DNA of 64,000 nucleotides. Source: Roseiarcus sp963759955. Lineage in GTDB: Bacteria > Pseudomonadota > Alphaproteobacteria > Rhizobiales > Beijerinckiaceae. Position 1 is the first letter of the stretch; each line of letters starts with the position of its first letter. Under the pieces are notes generated by a model that worked only from the letters and a program-made list of their open reading frames with translations, ran no database searches and had not been told where the DNA came from. Where the stretch lies: contig CAVXCA010000077.1 in NCBI GenBank assembly GCA_963759955.1, positions 24,807 to 88,806 on the forward strand, written 5' to 3'. Both the position numbers and the translations under genes were made by a program. Positions 37,189-46,443 of the stretch are shown in pieces.

Positions 37189-38175
37189 ATGCTGCGCAAA
37201 CCAGCTTTATTTGCGGTCGTGGCCGGACTGGCTCTGGCGATGGCCTCGCCCGGCGCCGAGGCCGCCGGCAAGATCAAGATCGGCTTCCTGCCGGGCGTCG
37301 TCGACCCGTTCTATCAGGTCATGCAGCTCGGGGTCGAGGCGGCGGCGAAGGATATCGGCGCCGAAGTCGTCACCCAGATCCCGCCGACTTGGGGCGTCGA
37401 CGTTCAGACGCCGATCCTCGATTCGATGGTCGCCCGCGGCGACCTCGCCTACATCATCACCGCGCCGACCGACAAAGATCAGATGGTCGGTCCTTTGAAG
37501 GCCGCGGCCGACGCCGGCATCAAGGTCATCACCGTCGACACCTTCCTCGGCGACGGCGACTACGTCAACGGCCCGGTGAAGTTCCCGCTCAGCTATATCG
37601 GTTCGGACAACACCGAGGGCGGCCGCATCGCCGCGCGCGGGCTCGCCAAGGCGATCGGCGGCAAGGGCACGGTCTACATCAATTCGACCAACCCCAACGT
37701 CAGCTCCGTCGAGGGCCGCGAAATCGGCTTCAAAGAGGAGATGACGAAAGAATATCCCAACATCAAGGTGCTGGGGCCAGACTACAATCTCGACGACGCC
37801 AACAAGGCCGCGCAGCAGACCGCGGCGGTGCTGCAGCGCAATCCCGACCTCGCCGGCGTGTTCGGCACCAACGTCTTCAGCGCGCAGGGCGCCGGCACGG
37901 CGGTGGTCAACGCGGGCCTCGGCGGCCACGTCCAGGTCGTCGCCTATGACGCGACGCAGCTCGCCATCGAGTTGATGAACAAGGGCGTCGTCACCCTGGT
38001 GCTGGCGCAGAAGCCGTACGACATGGGCTACATGGCGGTGATGTTCGCGCAAGCCGACGCCGCGGGCGTGACCAGCCTGCCGCGCCGCGTCGAGACCGGC
38101 TTCGCCATCATCGACAAGAACAACGTGACGGATCCGGCGATCGCCCGCTTCATCTACAAGGTTCCGGCCAAGTGA
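37189..38175 (+). CDS. Sugar ABC transporter substrate-binding protein (Frc/Rbs type)
   Basis: 328-residue periplasmic-binding protein of the ribose/fructose cluster, with signal peptide (MLRKPALFAVVAGLALAMASPGAEA). Core features are GFLPGVVDPFYQVMQLGVEAAAK, SDNTEGGRIAARGLA and GTNVFSAQGAGTAV. RBS GGGAGGAAA lies upstream of the ATG. It is the first gene of a three-gene importer operon. Confidence 0.9.
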   Translation: MLRKPALFAVVAGLALAMASPGAEAAGKIKIGFLPGVVDPFYQVMQLGVEAAAKDIGAEVVTQIPPTWGVDVQTPILDSMVARGDLAYIITAPTDKDQMVGPLKAAADAGIKVITVDTFLGDGDYVNGPVKFPLSYIGSDNTEGGRIAARGLAKAIGGKGTVYINSTNPNVSSVEGREIGFKEEMTKEYPNIKVLGPDYNLDDANKAAQQTAAVLQRNPDLAGVFGTNVFSAQGAGTAVVNAGLGGHVQVVAYDATQLAIELMNKGVVTLVLAQKPYDMGYMAVMFAQADAAGVTSLPRRVETGFAIIDKNNVTDPAIARFIYKVPAK

Positions 38176-38275
38176 ACGCAGCCGCGTGAGATCGGATCGG
38201 GGGTTGCTCGCACGAACGCCCCCGACCTATCCTCGCCCCTCGTTCGCTCTTGCATCGTCGTGAGGACATCGGCGC

Positions 38276-39433
38276 GTGACCGTTCGCGGATCGAGCATCG
38301 CTTCGCCCGCCGCGGCGACGCCCTTGGCGAGGACGACGCCGACGCAGCGCTTCGCCCTGCTGCTCAGCCGCGTCTGGGCGTGGCTGTTCCTCGGCGTGAT
38401 GGCGCTGTTCTTCGTCGTCGCGGTGCCGCTGGCCAGCGGCGGCGACGTCGATTTCCTCACCATTCGCAATTCGCAGAACATCCTGGTCGCGATCATTCCG
38501 GTGCTGCTGCTCGGATTGGGCCAGACCTTCGTCATCATCGGCGCCGGCATCGATCTGTCGGTGGGATGGGTGATGAGCCTCGGCTCGGTTCTCTCGGCGC
38601 TCGCTCTGCGCTGGGCGTTCGACAGCGGGGCGCCGCTGTTTCCCTCGGTCGTCGTCGGCCTGATCGCCGGCGTCGCCGGCGCGGCGGCGGTCGGCTTGGT
38701 CAACGGCGTCATCATCGCCAAGCTCAAGGTCCCGGCGTTCATCGTCACGCTCGGCACTTCGTTCATCGTTCGCGGCGTCGCCTACCTGATGTCGGAGAAC
38801 ACGACGGTGATCGGCCTGCCCTCGGGCATTCGCGCCTACGGCAACGACGCCCTCCTTTACTATATCCACGGCGAGGGCGGCGGCGCCTATTTTCTCCACC
38901 GCCCCGATGTCGGCGGCGAGCTCCTGCGCCGGATGGACACCATCCTGCCCTACCCCGTCATCCTCACCGCCTTCGTCGTCGCCTACGCGATGTTCCTGCT
39001 CGGCAAGACCCAATTCGGCCGGCACACCTACGCGATCGGCGGCAGCATGGAAGCGGCGGTGCGCACCGGCATTCCCGTCGATCGTCACATCATCAAAGTC
39101 TACATGCTCTCCGCCGCGACCGCGGGGATCGCCGGCTTTCTGTCGACGTTGCGCTTCACCGCGGGCTCGGCGGTGATCGGCGATCCGCTTCTGCTGTCCT
39201 CGATCGCCGCGGTGATCATCGGCGGCGTCAGCCTGTTCGGCGGCGCGGGAACGGTGATCGGCACCGTGATCGGGTCGCTCATCATCGCGGTTCTGACGAC
39301 GGGGCTGGTGATGCTCAACGTCGAAGCGTTCTGGCAGTTCATCGTCGTGGGAACGGTCGTGATCGTCGCGGTGCTGATCGACCAGTCGCGCGACCTGATC
39401 ACCGGCCGCCACCGCGGAGGGCCGGCGACATGA
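38276..39433 (+). CDS. Sugar ABC transporter permease (FrcC-like)
   Basis: 385-residue permease with about ten helices. The conserved BPD_transp_2 segments IIGAGIDLSVGWVMSLGSVLSAL and IGGVSLFGGAGTVIGTVIGSLIIAVL are present. The start is GTG at 38276. Its stop overlaps the ATPase start (ATGA). Confidence 0.92.
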   Translation: MTVRGSSIASPAAATPLARTTPTQRFALLLSRVWAWLFLGVMALFFVVAVPLASGGDVDFLTIRNSQNILVAIIPVLLLGLGQTFVIIGAGIDLSVGWVMSLGSVLSALALRWAFDSGAPLFPSVVVGLIAGVAGAAAVGLVNGVIIAKLKVPAFIVTLGTSFIVRGVAYLMSENTTVIGLPSGIRAYGNDALLYYIHGEGGGAYFLHRPDVGGELLRRMDTILPYPVILTAFVVAYAMFLLGKTQFGRHTYAIGGSMEAAVRTGIPVDRHIIKVYMLSAATAGIAGFLSTLRFTAGSAVIGDPLLLSSIAAVIIGGVSLFGGAGTVIGTVIGSLIIAVLTTGLVMLNVEAFWQFIVVGTVVIVAVLIDQSRDLITGRHRGGPAT

Positions 39434-40248
39434 CGGAGCCGCTCCTCTCGGTCCGCAACATCACCAAGCGCTTCGGCGGCCTCGTGGCGGTGAACGCTGT
39501 CAGTTTCGAGATCAATCGCGGCGAAGTCTTCGGCCTGCTCGGCGACAACGCCGCGGGAAAGTCGACGCTGATCAAGTGCATCTCCGGCGTCTATCACGCC
39601 GACGAGGGCGAGATCTTCTTCGAGGGCGAGCGCGCGCAGTTCGCCCATCCGATCGACGCGCGGCGCCACGGCGTCGAAACCATCTATCAGGACCTCGCGC
39701 TCACCAACAATCTCGACGTGAGCGCCAACATCTTTCTCGGGCGCGAAGTCAAGAAGAGCTATTTCGGCGGGCTGATCCACACGCTCGACAACAAGACCAT
39801 GTTGCGCGAATCGCGCCAAACCCTCGATTCCCTGCAGATCCAGTTTCCCACCCTGACCCAGCCGATCGAGAACCTTTCCGGCGGGCAGCGCCAGGCGGTC
39901 GCGATCGCCCGCGCGGTCTATTGGGACGCCAAGCTCGTGATCATGGACGAGCCGACCAACAATCTCGGCGTCCCCGAGCAGAAGAAGGTGCTCGAACTCA
40001 TTCGCCGCTTGCGCGACCAAGGCGTTCCGGTGATCCTGATCACCCACATCCTGCCCGACGTGTTCGCGGTGACCGATCGCCTCATCGTCATGCATCGCGG
40101 CCGCAAGGTCGCGGAGAAGATCACCGCCGAGACCAACACCGAGGAACTGGTGCAATACATGGTCGGCGCGCGCGACGACTCCAGCGCGGCGGTCCAGGCG
40201 TTGGCCGGACAGAGCGCGACGGCGCGCCCCGAAAGCGAGACGCGCTGA
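39430..40248 (+). CDS. Sugar ABC transporter ATPase, single-domain (FrcA-like)
   Basis: 272 residues with one ATPase domain, unlike the two-domain RbsA/MglA type but like FrcA of Sinorhizobium. Walker A is GDNAAGKST (an Ala where Gly is usual), signature LSGGQRQA, Walker B LVIMDEPTNNLG, H-loop ITHIL. The Walker A change is conservative and does not preclude activity. It is coupled to the permease through an ATGA overlap. Confidence 0.92.
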   Translation: MTEPLLSVRNITKRFGGLVAVNAVSFEINRGEVFGLLGDNAAGKSTLIKCISGVYHADEGEIFFEGERAQFAHPIDARRHGVETIYQDLALTNNLDVSANIFLGREVKKSYFGGLIHTLDNKTMLRESRQTLDSLQIQFPTLTQPIENLSGGQRQAVAIARAVYWDAKLVIMDEPTNNLGVPEQKKVLELIRRLRDQGVPVILITHILPDVFAVTDRLIVMHRGRKVAEKITAETNTEELVQYMVGARDDSSAAVQALAGQSATARPESETR

Positions 40249-40401
40249 TCGGACGACCCGGCCGCCGAGGGGGATCATGTCGCAGATGCGATAGCGCCTG
40301 AGCGCCGCTCTCGCCTCCTCAGCCGAGGCGCGCGGCGCCTTCCGTCTCGACGCTTCGGGGCCCGACCTGCATCGAGCCCCGCCGTTGAACGTCGACCTCG
40401 T

Positions 40402-40695
40402 TCAGTCGCAGACCTGCACGCGACGCCACACGCCGTGCACCCGCCCGTGGGTCCAGTAGCAGCCCGTCGTCGGCGCGTTCGTCACGCTGACCGCGGGCAT
40501 CGGCGCTGGGGCGGCGGCCGGGGTGAACATCTCCGGATGGGTGACGGCCGCGCCGACCACCACGCCCCCGGCGATTGCGGCGACGATCCACCACCCCGCC
40601 ACGACGGCGGGATTGGCCGCCGCTTGCGTCGGTACGGCGGAGACGAGGGCGAGCGCCGCCGTCGCGGCGACCAGGGTCTTGCTTACGGTCCTCAT
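40402..40695 (-). CDS. Hypothetical exported protein
   Basis: 97 residues. Signal peptide (MRTVSKTLVAATAALALVSAVPTQAAA), then a second hydrophobic Gly-rich segment (GWWIVAAIAGGVVVGAAVTHP) and a C-terminus with two Cys and several Trp (GCYWTHGRVHGVWRRVQVC). Small proteins of this design are frequent in Hyphomicrobiales, with unknown role. The ATG at 40695 follows a GAGGCAG site. Confidence 0.7.
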   Translation of the reverse strand: MRTVSKTLVAATAALALVSAVPTQAAANPAVVAGWWIVAAIAGGVVVGAAVTHPEMFTPAAAPAPMPAVSVTNAPTTGCYWTHGRVHGVWRRVQVCD

Positions 40696-40937
40696 GATCT
40701 GCCTCCTCGTTGGATGCAGCCGGGACCGGAGCGCCGTCCTCGCGCCTCGCGGGGACGACGAGGTCCGGTCGGGACTCAATCACAGTTAGGGCGCGATCGG
40801 CTTTCGACAAGGCGTCGAATGGGGCGGCGACGCGGCATCTTCGGGCCGTTTTCGCGACCGCCTGCGACATGCGGCGCGCTTTCGCTCGAGCCGGCGTGAC
40901 GCCATAACGCCACGAGCGGACCGTTGAACTCTCACCG

Positions 40938-42707
40938 CTAAGGCGCCGGGATCGCGTTTTCGCGATGTCGGCGGCGGCGGGCCTGGCGGCGCGCTTTCTC
41001 GACTGCGGTCCGGGACGACGGATTGAGTTCGAACATTTCGAGCGCTTCGCCTTCCGCGTCGACCACCGCGGCGATAGCCAAGTCCGAATAGGACCTTGAA
41101 GCCGGGTCGTTGTCGACACGCTTGCGAATTCGCCACGTCTTCAGGGCATACAGTGCGAAGCGGGCGTATTTGACGAGGCTCCGCCAGGAATGCGCGGCGT
41201 AGAAGCCGAGCGCGGGCTCGCGCGGCAGCTCGGGGCGGCGCTCGGCGCGATCCTTGCGGCGAAAATAGCCGCATTGCTGCGGATGCACGCCCTCGAAATT
41301 GGCGGCGCCGTAAATCTGCGCCAAGCTCCGCCAAACCCTGAGCGTCTTCACGCCGTAGGCGGCGTTGCGCCGCAGCAGCCGCTCGACGTGCTCGTCCGTG
41401 TAGTACCAGTTCCAAGCGTCCGCATAGACCCGCTGCCATTCCTCGCGGCTCATGCGCGGATGCGCGACGGTGACGGTTTCCAAATCATACGCGTTCAGGT
41501 CGCGCTCCATCCAGACGTTTTGTTCGTAGAGGGCCTTGTGATCCTCGGACCCCGGCAAGGGCGTCAGCATGGTGAATTCGAGCAAGTCGACAGGCAGTTC
41601 CTTCTGCACGATCTCAATATCGCGACGAACGCTTTGCGGAGTGTCGCCCGGCAGTCCGAGGATGTAGCCCGCATAGGTGACGGCGCCGGCCTGCTTCCAG
41701 GCCTGAAACATCTTTCGGTATTCCGTGATGCGATTCTGGCCCTTGTTCATTTGCGCGAGATTGTCGGGATTGATGCTCTCCAGCCCGATGAACGCGTATT
41801 TGCAGCCCGCGCGCGCGGCCTTGTGGATGAAGTTGGGAATCTTGTGCGCGAGCGTGTCCACCTGAATGAGAAAATGAAAACAAAATCCCTCGCGGTCACG
41901 CATCTCGATCATCCGATCGAAAATGGCCTCCCAATTCTTGTTGCGCGCGAAATTGTCGTCGGTGATGAAAAATCGCGATATGCCTTGCTTCGCGTTCTGC
42001 CGCAGAATTCGCTCGATGTCGTCGGCGTCCCGCCAGCGCGACTTGCGGCCCTGCACGTTGATGATGGTGCAGAAGGAACATTGAAACGGGCACCCCCGAC
42101 CGGCGTCGAAGGAAGACATGACGCCGTCGTAGCGTTTGACCAAGCGCAGCGGCAGTTCCGGGATCGGCTGCTTCTGCATATTCGGCAAGTCGTCCATGAA
42201 ATTGTAGATCGGCTTCGCCGCGCCGGCGTGGACGTCGGCAAGGACCCCCGCGAAATGCTCCTCGGCTTCGCCGGCGAACAAGATAACGCCCAAATCGAGC
42301 GCCTCGCGCAATTCGGGCGTCAAGTCCTTCAGCATGGCGAGGCAGCCGCTGATATGAAAACCTCCGATCGCCACCGCCACGCCCTGCGCGCGAAAACGGC
42401 GCGCGATCGCCATCGCGCGCGGGAATTGATTGGATTGCACGCCGGCCAGACATACGAGGCCGTCATGTCCGGGCTGTTTGACGCGCGCGACGATGCGCTC
42501 GATGGGAAGCTTGACGTTCATCTCGTCAAAGGCGTCGACTTCGATCGCGACGTCCTCGCCCAAGACTTGCCGTTCCGCGCAGTCTCGTGCGATCGCATAG
42601 AGGCAAGCCATTGAATTCGAGGGAATCCAGGCCTTCCACCACTGGATGACGTAGCCGTCTTTGTCGTAGTGCGACGGCTTGATGATTTCGACATGAAACG
42701 TCTTCAT
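40938..42707 (-). CDS. B12-binding-domain radical SAM protein
   Basis: 589 residues. The N-terminal region is a cobalamin-binding-like fold (Rossmann-type, about residues 1-160, with GHDGLVCLAGVQS and IGGFHISGC). A radical SAM domain follows with the CxxxCxxC cluster site DAGRGCPFQCSFCT and the SAM-binding IGLESINPDNLAQMNKG. The family modifies lipids, hopanoids or methylates unactivated carbons; no substrate is evident here. It stands alone, so the assignment stops at the family level. The basic C-terminus (ARRQARRRRHREN) is unusual. Confidence 0.87.
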   Translation of the reverse strand: MKTFHVEIIKPSHYDKDGYVIQWWKAWIPSNSMACLYAIARDCAERQVLGEDVAIEVDAFDEMNVKLPIERIVARVKQPGHDGLVCLAGVQSNQFPRAMAIARRFRAQGVAVAIGGFHISGCLAMLKDLTPELREALDLGVILFAGEAEEHFAGVLADVHAGAAKPIYNFMDDLPNMQKQPIPELPLRLVKRYDGVMSSFDAGRGCPFQCSFCTIINVQGRKSRWRDADDIERILRQNAKQGISRFFITDDNFARNKNWEAIFDRMIEMRDREGFCFHFLIQVDTLAHKIPNFIHKAARAGCKYAFIGLESINPDNLAQMNKGQNRITEYRKMFQAWKQAGAVTYAGYILGLPGDTPQSVRRDIEIVQKELPVDLLEFTMLTPLPGSEDHKALYEQNVWMERDLNAYDLETVTVAHPRMSREEWQRVYADAWNWYYTDEHVERLLRRNAAYGVKTLRVWRSLAQIYGAANFEGVHPQQCGYFRRKDRAERRPELPREPALGFYAAHSWRSLVKYARFALYALKTWRIRKRVDNDPASRSYSDLAIAAVVDAEGEALEMFELNPSSRTAVEKARRQARRRRHRENAIPAP

Positions 42708-42925
42708 GGCCGTCCCGCCGCGTCATCCGATGCGCCAGCCTATACATGATCGGGACTTCGCGCCGAGTCGTTTTTCTCGCCGCGTCGCCGCGAAGTGAAG
42801 ACTTCTTGCGTCCGCTCGACGGAAACAGCGCGCGGCTGCGGCGCCGCGCCCGCAACGGAGCGACGTCGCGCCGGTCGCGCGACCGGCGCTTGACGCGCCG
42901 CAGCAATCCGCGCGACGATGCGCCC

Positions 42926-43069
42926 ATGCCCCGCATCCACCTGATCCGTATCGCTCTGGCGCTTTCCTGCACCGCGGCGCTCGCCGCGCCGCTCGGCGGC
43001 TGCGACAGTTGTGGCGACTGGCCGTGGAACGCAACGCAGAAGACTTGCCACGGCGAGGCCGTGCGCTGA
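42926..43069 (+). CDS. Small Cys-containing exported protein
   Basis: 47 residues. A signal segment (RIALALSCTAALAAPLGGC) ends in a possible lipobox LGGC, leaving a tiny mature peptide with CDSCGDWPW and a final Cys (TCHGEAVR). The ATG at 42926 directly starts the hydrophobic segment. It could be a lipoprotein or a small periplasmic cysteine peptide. No function is recognised. Confidence 0.55.
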   Translation: MPRIHLIRIALALSCTAALAAPLGGCDSCGDWPWNATQKTCHGEAVR

Positions 43070-43285
43070 CGCCCATTCCGGCCCACTCCGCCGGCAGTGC
43101 ATGCCACTAGCCAGAACGGACGGTCGGCGCCTATTGTGGAAGGCGTCGTCTCGAATAAGGCACCGTCGCCCCGAATGCGCCGTGGCGCTGAAGCGCGAGT
43201 CGTTTCGCTTTGCCTGTTTTTCAGCGGCGATCATGGTTTGCCGCTATGATGGCCCACTCGAGATCGAGAATTTCTGGTTATCGGG

Positions 43286-44038
43286 ATGAGCTTCTTGCGT
43301 TCACATGTTTTCAACGGTCTGTGGGGTTTATGGACCGGTCTTTTCGGCTTGCTCATTCCGCTATTGTGGATCGCCGGATCACCGCCCCGAACGGTGCGCA
43401 GACTATCGCGGATTTGGGCCCGTGGCATTCTCGGGCTGCTCTCGGGGCTCGTCGGATTGAAATACGAAGTGCGAGGCGGGGAGAATCGCCCCTCGACGCC
43501 CAGTCTGATCATCGCCAACCACGAATTGACATGGGAAACACTCGCGGCGCTTGTGCTGTTTCCGGACGTGGCGATCGTCGCCAAGCAAGAACTGCTGCGT
43601 GTCCCGATCATGGGCTGGTATTTGCGACGCTCGCCCATGATCATGATCGACCGCGATGACGGCCATAAGGCCTTGCGCGCAATGGTGGAGCAGGGACAAG
43701 CAGCGTTGGCGGCCGAGCGTTCGGTGCTGATCTTTCCCGAGGGCGCTCGCAAGCGACTGGGAGAACCGGTCGAATTTAAGCGCGGCGTGGCGCTCCTTTA
43801 CAGGACGTTCGCGGTCCCCGTGCTGCCCGTTGTCGTGACTTCCGGACGATTTTGGGGAATTGGCGGCGCCCCCAAGGCGCCTGGCACGATCGTCGTGTCG
43901 TTCTTGCCGCCGATCAACCCAGGATTGAGCGCGGCGAATTTCGTCAGCACGGCCGAGGACCTGATGGAGAGCGAGAAAAGCAAGCTTGCCCGCGAGGAGA
44001 TCACAGAAACCGTGGCGATCTCTCCCTGTCGCACTTGA
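43286..44038 (+). CDS. plsC: 1-acyl-sn-glycerol-3-phosphate acyltransferase family
   Basis: 250-residue membrane-associated PlsC-type enzyme of phospholipid synthesis. Motif I is NHELTWETLA, so HX4E replaces the usual HX4D. Later motifs are IMGWYLRRSPMIMIDR and FPEGARKRLG (FPEGTR in most). An N-terminal membrane helix precedes the domain. The symbol follows the family; another acyl acceptor is possible. Confidence 0.85.
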   Translation: MSFLRSHVFNGLWGLWTGLFGLLIPLLWIAGSPPRTVRRLSRIWARGILGLLSGLVGLKYEVRGGENRPSTPSLIIANHELTWETLAALVLFPDVAIVAKQELLRVPIMGWYLRRSPMIMIDRDDGHKALRAMVEQGQAALAAERSVLIFPEGARKRLGEPVEFKRGVALLYRTFAVPVLPVVVTSGRFWGIGGAPKAPGTIVVSFLPPINPGLSAANFVSTAEDLMESEKSKLAREEITETVAISPCRT

Positions 44039-44221
44039 AGCGCCTCTGTGGGATATCCCGTTCTCGGCGACGTCTCGTTCAACCGCTTAATCCTCGCTTG
44101 CCCCGCCGCCGCGGCAACAACCGCCGCGCCTCGCCGCTGGCCCCTTCACCCCATTGTGACCCCGCGCGGCTTGCCGCGGGCGCCGCCCGGCGCCACAAGG
44201 CGGCCGTCCCCTAGGTTCCTG

Positions 44222-45640
44222 ATGCGCCCGACGATTCTCACCGCCTTCATCATCGCCACCGCCCTGTTCATGGAAAACATGGACGGCACGGTGCTTTCGA
44301 CGTCGCTGCCGGCGATCGCCCAGGATTTCCGTCTCGATCCGATCGTCCTGAAACTCGCGCTGACGTCCTACATGCTGACGCTGGCGGTGTTCATCCCCGC
44401 TTCGGGATGGGTCGCCGACAAGCTCGGCGCGCGCACCGTGTTCTGCTCGGCGATCGTCGTCTTCACGCTCGGCTCGATCCTGTGCGGCGCGTCCGCCTCC
44501 CTGCCGACCCTAGTCGCCGCGCGGGTGTTCCAGGGGCTCGGCGGCGCGATGATGGTGCCGGTCGGGCGGCTGGTGCTGTTGCGCTCGACGCCGAAGGCCG
44601 ACATGGTCGACGCGCTCGCCTATCTCACCGTGCCCGCGCTGGTCGGCCCGATCGTCGGCCCGCCGCTCGGCGGCTTCATCACCACCTATTTGAACTGGCG
44701 CTGGATCTTCTGGATCAATGTCCCGATCGGTCTCCTCGGCGCCGTGCTGTCGCTGATGTTCATCGAGAACCTGCGCGAACGCGACGTCGCGCGGTTCGAT
44801 TTCAAGGGTTTCTTTCTCTCCGGCCCGGGGCTGCTCGCCTTGATCTTCGGGCTGACCATCATCGGCCGCGAGGTCGTTCCGGCCTGGGTGATCGCGGGCT
44901 TGGTCCTCGGCGGGGTCGCGCTGCTCGTCGCCTACGTCCGCCACGCCCGGCGCGATCCGGACGCGATCATCGACCTCTCGCTCTTGAACTCGCCGACGTT
45001 CTTCGTCGGCGTCGTCGGCGGCTTCATCTTCCGCGTCGGTATCGGCACGATCCCCTTCCTGCTGCCGCTCTTGCTGCAGATCGGGTTCGGCATGACGCCG
45101 TTCGAATCGGGATCGCTGACCTTCGCCGCCGCCGCGGGCGCCATGGCGATGAAATTCTCGGCCTCGAGGATCATCCGGCGCTGGGGTTTTCGCCGCGTGC
45201 TGATCGTCAACGGCGTGATCTCGGCGTTGTTCCTCGCGTCGTACGGCTTCTTCACCGCCCACACCGCGCATTGGCTGCTGCTCACCACGCTGTTGGCGGG
45301 GGGATTCTTCCGCTCGCTCGAATTCACCGCGCTCAATGCGCTGAGCTACGCCGACATCGACCAGGCGCGCATGAGCCGCGCCACGAGTTTCGCCAGCGTC
45401 GTCCAGCAGATGTCGGGCGCGGTCGGCGTCGCGGTCGCCGCGGCCTGCATCGAATCGATTCAATTCGCGTTGGGCGACGGCGCGCTCGTGGCGCGCGACA
45501 TGAGCCTGAGCTTCGGCGTCACCGCGCTGATCGCCCTGAGTTCGGTGGCGATCTTCTCGCTGCTGAAGCCGAGCGCCGGCGCCGAAGTTTCGGGCCAGCG
45601 CGAAGCGGCGGACGTCGCCGCGGGCGCGCCGGCGGAATGA
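44222..45640 (+). CDS. DHA2-family drug-export MFS transporter
   Basis: 472 residues with 14 predicted helices, EmrB/QacA type. It contains MENMDGTVLSTSLPAIA (motif D1), GWVADKLGARTVF (motif A), RVFQGLGGAMMVPVGR (motif B) and the motif-C-like PALVGPIVGPPLGGFI. It probably exports drugs or metabolites. The ATG at 44222 starts the first helix; an upstream extension to 44048 is low quality. Confidence 0.9.
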   Translation: MRPTILTAFIIATALFMENMDGTVLSTSLPAIAQDFRLDPIVLKLALTSYMLTLAVFIPASGWVADKLGARTVFCSAIVVFTLGSILCGASASLPTLVAARVFQGLGGAMMVPVGRLVLLRSTPKADMVDALAYLTVPALVGPIVGPPLGGFITTYLNWRWIFWINVPIGLLGAVLSLMFIENLRERDVARFDFKGFFLSGPGLLALIFGLTIIGREVVPAWVIAGLVLGGVALLVAYVRHARRDPDAIIDLSLLNSPTFFVGVVGGFIFRVGIGTIPFLLPLLLQIGFGMTPFESGSLTFAAAAGAMAMKFSASRIIRRWGFRRVLIVNGVISALFLASYGFFTAHTAHWLLLTTLLAGGFFRSLEFTALNALSYADIDQARMSRATSFASVVQQMSGAVGVAVAAACIESIQFALGDGALVARDMSLSFGVTALIALSSVAIFSLLKPSAGAEVSGQREAADVAAGAPAE

Positions 45641-46100
45641 CGAACGCCGCTCGCTTGGACCAGATAGAATCCGACGCTTGGCGGCGAGCGTCATCGCATC
45701 GTCGGCGCCGCGGAAACGCCGCCGATCGCATTTCGCCGACCTGCAGCGCACAGCGTAATCGCGACCCCAACTCTGATTCGCCGCCAGTTAGGAATTCGGC
45801 GGCGGATCAGACGGTCTGAAGGGACATCGGAGCCCGCCAACGCGTTAATTGAGTGCGGGCCGTCTCTTGCCGGGCGCAATTTGGATCGCAGGCCGACATG
45901 TTCGCGGGTTGCGAATGATGACAGCCCTTGAAATAGTGCGGTCGCGATCATAAATAAGGCGATCGAAATTCGGCCGGACCATCTTTGCCTCGAGCAATTC
46001 AATCGGCTCATGGCGACGTTCTTCCCTCCAAAAATCGAAACTTGATGATGATTTCGCGTCGCGAAGTCGCGTTGTTATGCTCGCATCCAAGAGGGGCGTC
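45641..46100. other. Intergenic region without a supported gene
   Basis: 460 bp between the exporter and the cold-shock gene, less GC-rich than its surroundings. Short frames are present but none shows a family or a consistent coding pattern. The last 60-70 bp contain the ribosome-binding site AAGAGGGG and a small hairpin (TCGCG-TCGCGAAGTC-GCG) before the cspA-type gene, a possible cold-responsive leader. Confidence 0.5.
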
Positions 46101-46310
46101 ATGGCTATAGGCACGGTAAAGTGGTACAATTCCCAAAAAGGCTTCGGTTTCATTCAACCGGATGACGGCGGCAAGGACGCCTTCGTTCACGTCAGCGCGA
46201 TCGAACGCGCCGGCATGAGCGACTTGCGCGAAGGTCAGAAGATCAGCTTCGAGTTGGTCACCGACACGCGCTCGGGCAAAATGTCCGCAGAAAAGCTCCA
46301 AGCCGTTTGA
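46101..46310 (+). CDS. Cold-shock protein, CspA family
   Basis: 69-residue OB-fold RNA chaperone. RNP1 is KGFGFI and RNP2 DAFVHV, starting MAIGTVKWYNSQ. The RBS AAGAGGGG lies upstream. A strong terminator follows 86 bp after the stop. Confidence 0.96.
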   Translation: MAIGTVKWYNSQKGFGFIQPDDGGKDAFVHVSAIERAGMSDLREGQKISFELVTDTRSGKMSAEKLQAV

Positions 46311-46395
46311 ACGAGGCTAACGATCATGCCGACCAGCGACCGCGGATGTACCGGCGCTGGCGGCGATGGATCTGCGCCGCTCGTCCGGCGATGGG

Positions 46396-46425
46396 AAGGG
46401 TCAGGATCGCTCCTGGCCCTTTTTT
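46396..46425 (+). terminator. Rho-independent terminator of the cold-shock gene
   Basis: Stem AAGGG-T-CAGGA / TCCTG-G-CCCTT (one T-G pair) with loop TCGC, followed by a run of T residues. It also lies at the end of the convergent glycosyltransferase gene. Confidence 0.85.
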
Positions 46426-46443
46426 CGTGTTTTCGTCTCGCTC

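Noticed and set aside
45641..46100. Short open frames before the cold-shock gene
   Set aside because: No motif, no consistent codon pattern and no clear ribosome-binding site.
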